A DNA stretch of 6,425 nt from assembly GCA_009774345.1 (NCBI GenBank), contig VSNR01000216.1:1-6425 (forward strand), given 5' to 3'. The notes under the pieces are model-generated. The model was given only the letters and a program-made list of their open reading frames with translations. It made no database searches and had not been told where the DNA came from. The DNA comes from Lachnospiraceae bacterium (GTDB taxonomy: Bacteria > Bacillota > Clostridia > Lachnospirales > Lachnospiraceae). Below are positions 1-5,200 of the stretch, one piece after another (the stretch's first letter is position 1; each line of letters begins with the position of its first letter). The translations under genes and the position numbers were made by a program.

Positions 1-1
1 T

Positions 2-331
2 GTTGAGGAGCGTCTGACAAACGTTGAGACAACAGTATCCAAACTTGACGAACGTCTGACAAGTGTCGAGACAACGGTATCCAAGCTTGATGAGCGAATG
101 ATGAATGTCGAGACAGAACTGGAACAGGTTCATTCAAAGCTGGGGATGCTTGATTTGAAGGCGGATAAAGCGCAGGATAATTATGAGAAGCTCGAGGCAT
201 ATCTGCTGACAATTGCCAGTGATGTAAAGAATGGATTCTACAAGAATAAGCATCAGTTTAGAAAACTGGAAGATCAAAGCAATGCGATTATCAAAGTATT
301 GGAGTTCAGAGCGCTGTTGCCTTTAGACTAG
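2..331 (+). CDS. Coiled-coil protein of unknown function, C-terminal part (5' end outside window)
   Basis: The reading frame is open from base 2 to the TAG at 329-331, giving 109 residues, and continues beyond the left edge; the ATG at 98 is internal to the repeat pattern and is unlikely to be the true start. The visible part begins with two near-identical 14-residue units of the form ERLTxVETTVSKLD and a third degenerate one. Leucine and valine fall at heptad spacing, so this part should form a long alpha-helical coiled coil. A further charged helical stretch follows, then a C-terminus ending in LEFRALLPLD. There is no membrane segment or signal in the visible part. I do not recognise the family, and such sequences match many unrelated coiled coils. 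The gene is followed by a hairpin terminator, so it is probably not co-transcribed with the flagellar genes downstream and need not be related to motility. Confidence 0.75.
   Translation, partial: VEERLTNVETTVSKLDERLTSVETTVSKLDERMMNVETELEQVHSKLGMLDLKADKAQDNYEKLEAYLLTIASDVKNGFYKNKHQFRKLEDQSNAIIKVLEFRALLPLD
8..133 (+). repeat. Three tandem 42-bp units encoding 14-residue heptad pairs
   Basis: Units lie at 8-49, 50-91 and 92-133. Units 1 and 2 match at 35 of 42 bases. Five of the seven differences are silent third-position changes and the other two make a single Asn-to-Ser change. Unit 3 keeps the ER and NVET positions but has diverged in the rest. Each unit is exactly two heptads, so copy-number change would lengthen the coiled coil in register. 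More units may lie to the left of the window. Confidence 0.8.
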
Positions 332-359
332 CAGCAGCTTCGAAATACCATGCAGACAG

Positions 360-390
360 CAGGGCGGCAATACCGCCCTGTACTTTTGAG
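360..390 (+). terminator. Probable Rho-independent terminator after the coiled-coil gene
   Basis: CAGGGCGG (360-367) and CCGCCCTG (373-380) form a perfect 8-bp, GC-rich stem with a 5-base CAATA loop, and a G-T pair can extend it by one. The downstream tail TACTTTTGAG has only a short T-run, so termination may be partial. It lies 28 bases after the stop of the coiled-coil gene and about 30 bases before the glycosyltransferase start, as expected for a boundary between transcription units. No convincing promoter is visible between it and the next gene. Confidence 0.65.
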
Positions 391-411
391 TAAAAGATAA
401 AGGGAAGGAAA

Positions 412-1524
412 ATGACGATTATGGCAGGAATACCAGTCAGCGTGTGCATGATCGCAAAGAATGAGGAGCAGTACATAGAGCAGTGTCTGAGAAGACTTTT
501 GCGATACAATATGGAAATCATTGTAGTCGATACAGGCTCAACAGACCGCACCAAGGAGATTGCGGCGCGCTATACGGACAAGTTGTTTGAGTTTGAATGG
601 TGTGACGATTTTAGCGCGGCTAGAAATTTTGCTGTATCCAAGGCGTCAAACAACTGGGTTTTGATCTTGGACTGTGACGAGTATGTACAGGAAATTGATG
701 TGGCGAAATTGCGCACCTGTATGCAGAAATACCCGAAAAATGTCGGTGTGATGCAAGTTGGAAATGTTCATGTTGTGATGGAGGGGGGTGTCCAAAAGGA
801 ACGAATACAGATTGATGAGATACCGCGATTTTATAATAGAAATTATTATGAGTACAGATTTCGGATTCATGAGCAGATTACGGCAAAGAAGGAGGACAAT
901 TACGATGAGATGGTATTGAATACCTTTCATTTGCCAGTGACAGTCAAACATTATGGCTATGATATTCCAAGAGAGGAAATGTTAAAAAAACAAGAACGAA
1001 ATCTAAAACTTTTATTAAATTCTTTGGGCGAAACGCAAGGAATGGATGATTATGTATACTTTCAGATTGGACAGTCCTACAATATTTTGGGGAACTTTGA
1101 GAAGGCTATTGAAGCCTACGATATGAGTTTGGAATTAAATCGCAATCCAGAGAAACAGTTCCTTAAGATTTGTTTGGAATCCTATGCAGAATGCCTTATG
1201 AAAATAGGAAATGCAGTGGATGCATATAGACTGCTGGACATGAATAGAGAATATTTAAGGACGACTAGACAGCGGTATTTATTTGGCAGAGCGGCGCATC
1301 TGTGCAGGGATTATGAGACTGCGATTGGATTTTTGACAGGCATAACGGACGCCGCAGATCTTGGTCAGCTCGGAGAGGATGTTTTTGACGCGTACACTAG
1401 AATATTTGCTATTTATAAAGAGACAGGACAGACTGATAAATTTGAGTTTTACAAAAGCAAGCTGGCTGAGTTTGGCAGGCAGCACGGGAAGCAGATTACC
1501 TTTACTGGAAAGGGGGGACAGTAA
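412..1524 (+). CDS. Family 2 glycosyltransferase with C-terminal TPR-like repeats
   Basis: This 370-residue protein has an N-terminal GT-A fold of the GT2 type, in the subgroup that contains SunS-like and beta-1,4-glucosyltransferase-like enzymes. Visible motifs are VSVCMIAKNEE (9-19), IVVDTGSTDRT (37-47), WCDDFSAARNFA (63-74) and the metal/nucleotide-binding DCDE (87-90). Also present are the subgroup's IHE (152-154) and HYGY (180-183) signatures. From about residue 212 the sequence turns helical with TPR-like repeats, clearest at 214-243 (YFQIGQSYNILGNFEKAIEAY) and followed by two weaker ones; these may bind a partner or acceptor protein. No signal peptide or membrane segment is seen, so it should be cytoplasmic. 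ATG 412 is preferred over ATG 421 because AGGGAAGG (401-408) is better spaced for it. flbD starts one base after the stop, so the two are probably co-transcribed. Modification of flagellin or another surface protein is inferred from the neighbourhood; donor sugar and acceptor cannot be read from the sequence. Confidence 0.9.
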   Translation: MTIMAGIPVSVCMIAKNEEQYIEQCLRRLLRYNMEIIVVDTGSTDRTKEIAARYTDKLFEFEWCDDFSAARNFAVSKASNNWVLILDCDEYVQEIDVAKLRTCMQKYPKNVGVMQVGNVHVVMEGGVQKERIQIDEIPRFYNRNYYEYRFRIHEQITAKKEDNYDEMVLNTFHLPVTVKHYGYDIPREEMLKKQERNLKLLLNSLGETQGMDDYVYFQIGQSYNILGNFEKAIEAYDMSLELNRNPEKQFLKICLESYAECLMKIGNAVDAYRLLDMNREYLRTTRQRYLFGRAAHLCRDYETAIGFLTGITDAADLGQLGEDVFDAYTRIFAIYKETGQTDKFEFYKSKLAEFGRQHGKQITFTGKGGQ

Positions 1525-1525
1525 G

Positions 1526-1750
1526 ATGATTGAATTGACGAAAATTAATGGTGTGAAGATTTTGCTTAATTCTAGTTTGATTGAGACTGTGGAGGAGACA
1601 CCAGATACAGTTATTACGTTAACTGATGGCAAAAAAGTTATTGTCAAAGAGAGTAGACATGAAGTCAAAAATTTAGTAAAATTAACAAGGCAGGATTATT
1701 TTCGGGAAATTTTGAATGTGGAAGCCCTGATGAAAGCATCTGATGCATGA
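1526..1750 (+). CDS. flbD: FlbD/SwrD family flagellar protein
   Basis: This 74-residue protein matches the small FlbD family throughout: MIELTKINGVKILLNSSLIE at 1-20, then ETPDTVITLTDGKKVIVKES at 24-43, which carries the family's TPDTVITL and GKK-V signature. Family members are usually 60-80 residues. The Bacillus subtilis member SwrD is needed for full flagellar motor power. This clostridial FlbD is unrelated to the Caulobacter response regulator also called FlbD. ATG 1526 is chosen because the homology begins there and AGGGGGG (1511-1517) is spaced 8 bases upstream; the frame stays open further upstream but overlaps the glycosyltransferase. The C-terminal 15 residues (REILNVEALMKASDA) extend a little beyond the conserved core. 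In Clostridia flbD commonly follows flgE and precedes motA; here a glycosyltransferase takes the upstream place. Confidence 0.93.
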   Translation: MIELTKINGVKILLNSSLIETVEETPDTVITLTDGKKVIVKESRHEVKNLVKLTRQDYFREILNVEALMKASDA

Positions 1751-1762
1751 AAAGTCAGGGTG

Positions 1763-1800
1763 TCAGAAATTGATAGAATTTCAGAAATTTTTCAGAAAAT
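1763..1800 (+). repeat. Three short TCAGAAAxT direct repeats containing a 13-bp palindrome
   Basis: TCAGAAATT occurs at 1763-1771 and 1781-1789, and TCAGAAAAT at 1792-1800. The middle copy is the right half of a perfect interrupted palindrome, AATTTC-A-GAAATT (1777-1789). The cluster lies just downstream of the flbD stop and immediately upstream of the predicted motA -35 box at 1803, a position that would suit an activator or repressor. The sequence is very AT-rich, so chance similarity is possible. Confidence 0.4.
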
Positions 1801-1802
1801 TG

Positions 1803-1831
1803 TTGCAATTTATGTAACCTTACAGTATTAT
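1803..1831 (+). promoter_or_regulatory. Putative sigma-A promoter for motA and downstream genes
   Basis: TTGCAA (1803-1808; 4 of 6 to TTGACA) and TATTAT (1826-1831; 5 of 6 to TATAAT) are separated by exactly 17 bases. This is in the largest intergenic gap of the window, 82 bases before the motA GTG. Transcription would start near 1838. I found no match to the flagellar sigma-D/sigma-28 pattern (TAAA-N15-GCCGATAA) in this gap. The promoter is predicted from pattern only; read-through from the glycosyltransferase-flbD transcript could also supply these genes. Confidence 0.45.
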
Positions 1832-1876
1832 ATACATATGGAGAAAACGAAACACAGATATAATACTGTGCCGGTT
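1816..1876 (+). promoter_or_regulatory. Long inverted repeat over the predicted motA -10 box (operator or mRNA hairpin)
   Basis: The arms at 1822-1833 (ACAGTATTATAT) and 1858-1869 (ATATAATACTGT) are perfect 12-base reverse complements separated by 24 bases. Outside them AACC (1816-1819) and GGTT (1873-1876) can also pair across a small internal loop. The left arm contains the whole predicted -10 hexamer. There is no T-run after the right arm, so this is not a standard terminator. It could be a bipartite operator that blocks the promoter, or, on read-through RNA from flbD, a hairpin that stabilises or marks a processing point before motA. Confidence 0.5.
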
Positions 1877-1896
1877 CAAAACTCAAACTTATGAAA

Positions 1897-1904
1897 AAGG
1901 GGTG
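1897..1904 (+). promoter_or_regulatory. Ribosome binding site that sets the motA GTG start
   Basis: AAGGGGTG lies 8 bases before GTG 1913. The ATG at 1891 is out of frame with MotA, overlaps this site and has no Shine-Dalgarno of its own, so GTG 1913 is the start. Confidence 0.75.
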
Positions 1905-1912
1905 TATAAAAA

Positions 1913-2710
1913 GTGGATATAGCGTCTTTGGTGGGAATGCTTGTGTGCTTGGGTTTAGTTCTTTATGGTATGATAAACTCGGCAGGTGGTGTCAGTGGTC
2001 TCGGATATTTCCTCGATCCGGCGTCAGCGCTCATTACATTTGGAGGGTCGGTCTTTGCGACGATGATGTCTGTGAGTATGGCTAATTTCGTCGGTGGTCT
2101 CAAGAGCATTACACTGATTTTCAAACAGGTCAATGTCAATGTACCTGAGATGATTACAAAAATTATCGAATTGTCGAATGTTGCTAGAAAGGAAGGACTC
2201 CTTTCTTTGGAGGAAGCGGCTGGGAATCTTGAAGATGATTTTATGAAGAAGGGGATCATGCTCATTGTCGATGGTACAGACCCAGAGCTTGTTAGAGGAA
2301 TCCTTGAGACGGAAATGAATAGTATTGACAGCCGACATAAGCTTCGATCTGGATTCTGGGATACAATGGGCGCCATGGGTCCGGCGTGGGGTATGATCGG
2401 TACACTGGTAGGTTTGGTGTGTATGCTGAATAACATGTCCGACCCGACAACAATCGGTCCGAAGATGGGTGTTGCATTGATCACTACTTTCTATGGTTCA
2501 ATGCTTGCTAACTGGGTGTGTACACCTACGTCCAACAAGCTACAGGCGAACAATACTATAGAAATGCAGGCAAAAGAGATTATGATCGAAGGACTGCTGT
2601 CCATACAGGCAGGTGAGAACCCGCGTGTTATTGAAGAAAAATTGAAGTCATTCTTGTCACCTAATGAAAGACCTTCACAGGATGAAGGCGGCGGTGGAGG
2701 TGAAGCTTAA
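1913..2710 (+). CDS. motA: Flagellar motor stator protein MotA
   Basis: MotA is the multi-pass membrane subunit of the stator that, with MotB, conducts ions and pushes on the rotor protein FliG. The 265 residues show four hydrophobic segments at about 4-22, 36-58, 153-176 and 185-207, with the usual long cytoplasmic loop between the second and third. That loop holds NVARKEGLLSLE (89-100), where R92 and E100 occupy the positions of the charged residues known to contact FliG. The conserved prolines near the channel are present: P157 in GPAWGMIGTLVG and P205 at the end of the last segment. Length and layout are normal for the Gram-positive MotA type. The start is GTG. The tail DEGGGGGEA is unusually glycine-rich because it is encoded by the motB ribosome binding site region. 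The stop overlaps the motB ATG by one base (TAATG), which implies coupled translation. The coupling ion (H+ or Na+) cannot be decided from sequence alone. Confidence 0.97.
   Translation: MDIASLVGMLVCLGLVLYGMINSAGGVSGLGYFLDPASALITFGGSVFATMMSVSMANFVGGLKSITLIFKQVNVNVPEMITKIIELSNVARKEGLLSLEEAAGNLEDDFMKKGIMLIVDGTDPELVRGILETEMNSIDSRHKLRSGFWDTMGAMGPAWGMIGTLVGLVCMLNNMSDPTTIGPKMGVALITTFYGSMLANWVCTPTSNKLQANNTIEMQAKEIMIEGLLSIQAGENPRVIEEKLKSFLSPNERPSQDEGGGGGEA
2696..2700 (+). promoter_or_regulatory. motB ribosome binding site inside the motA coding end
   Basis: GGAGG ends 9 bases before the motB ATG at 2710 and lies within the codons for the glycine run at the MotA C-terminus. It supports ATG 2710 as the start and coupled MotA/MotB synthesis. 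Confidence 0.75.
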
Positions 2711-3609
2711 TGGCGAAGAAAAAGGAAGAATTTAAGCTCCCACCTGGAACCCCGGCGCCATGGATGAGCACATTCTCGGATATGATGACGCTGTTGATGT
2801 GCTTCTTCGTACTGTTGTTTTCTATGTCAGAGGTTGATGCGGCAAAGTTTGAGGAGGTTGCAAAGTCCTTCCAGTCAACGATCAGCATTTTTAAGGCTGG
2901 TTCCAAGGCAGTGGGAGACGGCATCCTTGTGAGTAATGGTGTGAGCCAGCTCAATATGCTTGACGAGTATGTCAACTCAAGCGGTAAGACGGCGGAAGCC
3001 GACACAAATGAGCCGGACCCGACCAAGCCAGGCGGCTCTGCGGAGGATAAACTACAGGAGGCGGCTGCACAGCTTGACATGACGCAGGAGGAGATTGAAT
3101 CGCTCCGTGATGCGATTGCTGAGCTGGAAGAGGAAAAGATGAAGCTTTCTGAGGAACTTGCTGAGAAGATGGAAGAAGCAATCAACGAGAGCATGATGGC
3201 AGATAAAGTTGATGTGGATTTTAATGGAGATTTTGTGACACTTACTTTAAATGGCGCTTTTTTGTTTGATTCAGGAAAAGCAGAGATCAAACAGGACGCT
3301 GTGCCCGTGCTGAATAAGATTGGTGTACTTCTCACAAAGTATGCGGATTCGGAGATTGAAATTGAGGGGCATACAGACTCTGTGCCTTTAAATGGAGGAA
3401 GATATGAGAACAATGATGTGCTCAGCAGCTACAGAGCATTGGCGGTGTTTAACTTCCTGAAAGAAAATGCGTCACTTGACCCGGGTATGGTAAAGCATTC
3501 TGGCAGGGGGGAGTATATGCCGATCGCTGACAATACATCGCCTGAGGGAAGAGCAAAAAACAGACGGGTTGAGATCAAAATATATAACGCATTAAGCGCT
3601 CATAAATGA
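2710..3609 (+). CDS. motB: Flagellar motor stator protein MotB
   Basis: MotB pairs with MotA and anchors the stator to peptidoglycan. The 299 residues show a short cytoplasmic N-terminus and a single membrane helix at about 24-42. D24, within WMSTFSDMMTLL, is the ion-binding aspartate expected in the family. A plug/linker region follows, including a low-complexity stretch near 95-111. Next is a strongly predicted coiled coil at about 113-160 (LRDAIAELEEEKMKLSEELAEKMEE). The OmpA-like peptidoglycan-binding domain runs from about 165 to the end, with FLFDSGKAEIK, the conserved GHTDSVP (220-226) and NRRVEI (284-289). The coiled coil makes the linker more helical than in Escherichia coli MotB, but this is common in Gram-positive MotB proteins. 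The start overlaps the motA stop. The TGA stop lies at 3607-3609, just before the fliL ribosome binding site. Confidence 0.97.
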   Translation: MAKKKEEFKLPPGTPAPWMSTFSDMMTLLMCFFVLLFSMSEVDAAKFEEVAKSFQSTISIFKAGSKAVGDGILVSNGVSQLNMLDEYVNSSGKTAEADTNEPDPTKPGGSAEDKLQEAAAQLDMTQEEIESLRDAIAELEEEKMKLSEELAEKMEEAINESMMADKVDVDFNGDFVTLTLNGAFLFDSGKAEIKQDAVPVLNKIGVLLTKYADSEIEIEGHTDSVPLNGGRYENNDVLSSYRALAVFNFLKENASLDPGMVKHSGRGEYMPIADNTSPEGRAKNRRVEIKIYNALSAHK

Positions 3610-3623
3610 AAGGGGAAAACAAA

Positions 3624-4136
3624 ATGAGACGTAATCTGTTATCAATTATTATTCTGGCATTACTTGTTGTCAACATTGTACTGTCAGCAATTATGATGGT
3701 AAGTGTGTCAAGTGCGTCCAAAAAGACGGCTACTCTGGTGGCTGACATTGCGACGGCTGTGGGTATTGAAATCAATGGGCTGCCAGAGGCAGATGTCACA
3801 CAGTCAGTATCTATGGCAGATACCGCAGTACATAATGTTGCAGGCGAGCTGACGATACCTTTGAAGAAAGGGGAAGATGGCAGCGATCATTATGCCGTAG
3901 GGAGTGTTTCATTATCTTTGGATATGAAACATGCTGATTATAAGAAATACTCTGAGACGATGGCTGATATGGATGGTATTATCAAAGATATTGTCTTTGC
4001 GGTGATGGGGAACTATACTGTGGATGAGGCAAGGAGCGATTCTGATACGATCAAGGCAGAGATGCTTGCGAAGATTCAAGAGCGTTTTGGCTCTACATTT
4101 ATTTATAGTGTATCTTATAATTTCTTGTATAATTAA
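3624..4136 (+). CDS. fliL: Flagellar basal body-associated protein FliL
   Basis: FliL is a single-pass inner-membrane protein that surrounds or supports the stator and affects motor torque. With ATG 3624 the product is 170 residues. It starts MRRNLLSIIILALL, followed by a hydrophobic segment at about 4-27 that anchors it with the bulk outside the cytoplasm. The distal domain fits the FliL pattern: a strand region (ELTIPLKKGEDGSDHYAVGS), a helix ending MDGIIKDIVFAVMGNYTVDE, and a second helix (IKAEMLAKIQERFG) before a final strand (FIYSVSYNFLYN). Overall similarity to textbook FliL is modest, so the call also rests on its place between motB and fliM. ATG 3606 would add six residues (MKGENK) and overlap the motB stop, but AGGGG (3611-3615) is spaced 8 bases before ATG 3624, which makes 3624 the better start. 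Confidence 0.88.
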   Translation: MRRNLLSIIILALLVVNIVLSAIMMVSVSSASKKTATLVADIATAVGIEINGLPEADVTQSVSMADTAVHNVAGELTIPLKKGEDGSDHYAVGSVSLSLDMKHADYKKYSETMADMDGIIKDIVFAVMGNYTVDEARSDSDTIKAEMLAKIQERFGSTFIYSVSYNFLYN

Positions 4137-4198
4137 ATAAGGGACAAGGTTCTGTAATCAGGGGAGTAAATGGTTACAAACAGAATGATTTAATATGT

Positions 4199-4208
4199 AG
4201 GGGGTGAT
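4199..4208 (+). promoter_or_regulatory. Strong ribosome binding site that sets the fliM start
   Basis: AGGGGGTGAT closely matches the 16S anti-Shine-Dalgarno complement and ends 7 bases before ATG 4216. The in-frame GTG at 4204 lies inside this site, so it cannot be a well-served start and ATG 4216 is preferred. Confidence 0.8.
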
Positions 4209-4215
4209 TAACTAC

Positions 4216-5196
4216 ATGGGAGAGGTATTATCTCAAAGCGAAATAGACAGTTTGCTGGCGGCATTGAGCTCTGGCGAACTTGACGTGGAGGATATGCAGG
4301 AGAAGGACGAGCGGCAAGCCAAAAATTATGACTTTACTCGGCCTGCAAAATTCTCGAAAGAGCATTTAAGAACTTTAAACATGATTTTTGATCATTATGG
4401 AAGATTGTTGTCAACCAATTTGCCAGTATATCTCAGAAAAAATGTTCAGGTGAGTGTGGCGAGTTCTGAGACTGTAACATTTGCAGAGTTTTCGAATGCC
4501 TTGTCAAATCCAGTACTGCTAACCGTTGTGAATTTTTCTCCGATGCCCGGATCAATCATCATGGAATTGACAAGCGGGCTTGGGTATGCGATAATTGACC
4601 GAATGCTCGGCGGGCGTGGCGAAGCACTTGAAAAGGCAAGGGATTTTACAGAGATAGAGATGAGTATTATTGAGCGGATCATGGTGATCTGTATGCAGCT
4701 TCTCAGAGAACCATGGAAGAATGTGGCGGAGGTCAATCCGTATCTCGAGAGGATTGAGACAAATCCGCAGTTTGCTCAGATTATTTCACCGAGCGACATG
4801 GTGGCGCTTGTGACCATGAATGTTAAGATTGGTGATGTTGAAGGTTTGATGAATGTGTGTCTTCCTTTCTTCACATTGGAGTCTGTCATGGACCGCTTAA
4901 ATACGAAGTTTTGGTATTCAAGCTTACAGAAGATGGATGATGAGGATTATGAGCAGTTTATAGAATCGATGATACGCAGAGTGGATGTTCCTGTTAAGGC
5001 AGTGCTTGGGAAGAGCGTCATAACAGTTAACGACTTCGTCAATATACAGGTGGGTGATATCATACGGCTAGACTCTAAGGTCGATGATGAACTAGATGTG
5101 TATGTGGGGGATATTAAGAAGTTCAGTGCGGTACCTGGTGCAAGCAAAGAGGCATATGCAGTAAGGGTAACATCAGTTGTGAGGGAGGAGGAATAA
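4216..5196 (+). CDS. fliM: Flagellar motor switch protein FliM
   Basis: FliM is the central C-ring protein; it binds phosphorylated CheY and passes the signal to FliG to change rotation. The 326 residues begin with the CheY-P docking peptide, LSQSEIDSLL at 5-14. A linker leads to YDFTRPAKFSKEHLRTLN, the usual entry into the middle domain. The middle domain is CheC-like and carries DRMLGGRGE, a FliM signature at the FliG-contact surface, followed by FTEIEMSIIERIM. The C-terminal SpoA/FliN-like domain occupies about residues 245-320 (VPVKAVLGKSVITVNDFVNIQVGDIIRLD and beyond) and should pair with FliY. Length is typical. A 79-bp gap separates it from fliL, and fliY follows after 4 bases, so FliM and FliY are probably made from one message. 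No active CheC-type phosphatase motif is evident in FliM itself, as expected. Confidence 0.97.
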   Translation: MGEVLSQSEIDSLLAALSSGELDVEDMQEKDERQAKNYDFTRPAKFSKEHLRTLNMIFDHYGRLLSTNLPVYLRKNVQVSVASSETVTFAEFSNALSNPVLLTVVNFSPMPGSIIMELTSGLGYAIIDRMLGGRGEALEKARDFTEIEMSIIERIMVICMQLLREPWKNVAEVNPYLERIETNPQFAQIISPSDMVALVTMNVKIGDVEGLMNVCLPFFTLESVMDRLNTKFWYSSLQKMDDEDYEQFIESMIRRVDVPVKAVLGKSVITVNDFVNIQVGDIIRLDSKVDDELDVYVGDIKKFSAVPGASKEAYAVRVTSVVREEE

Positions 5197-5200
5197 TTCA

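Noticed and set aside
98..331. A separate small gene starting at ATG 98
   Set aside because: The same frame is open to the left edge with the same coiled-coil repeat, and there is no ribosome binding site before ATG 98.
1838..1894. 18-codon frame (MEKTKHRYNTVPVQNSNL) within the inverted repeat
   Set aside because: There is no Shine-Dalgarno upstream of its ATG, and a leader start at the predicted transcription start is unlikely.
1891..2085. Plus-strand 64-codon frame starting at ATG 1891
   Set aside because: It is out of frame with MotA, its ATG lies just before the motA ribosome binding site, and its product (Cys/Trp/Gly-rich) resembles no protein I know.
2661..3413. Minus-strand 250-codon open frame opposite motB
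   Set aside because: It is Ser-rich, a typical shadow of the Glu/Asp-rich MotB coiled coil, and MotB has full family motifs on the plus strand.
4116..4133. Two TATAAT matches (4116-4121 and 4128-4133) near the fliL end, as a fliM promoter
   Set aside because: Neither has a -35-like hexamer at 16-18 bases nor an extended TGn motif, and both lie in AT-rich coding sequence for the FliL C-terminus.
4150..4185. TTCTGT/ACAGAA inverted repeat in the fliL-fliM gap as a terminator or operator
   Set aside because: Only six bases pair around a 24-base loop and there is no T-run; this is within chance expectation.
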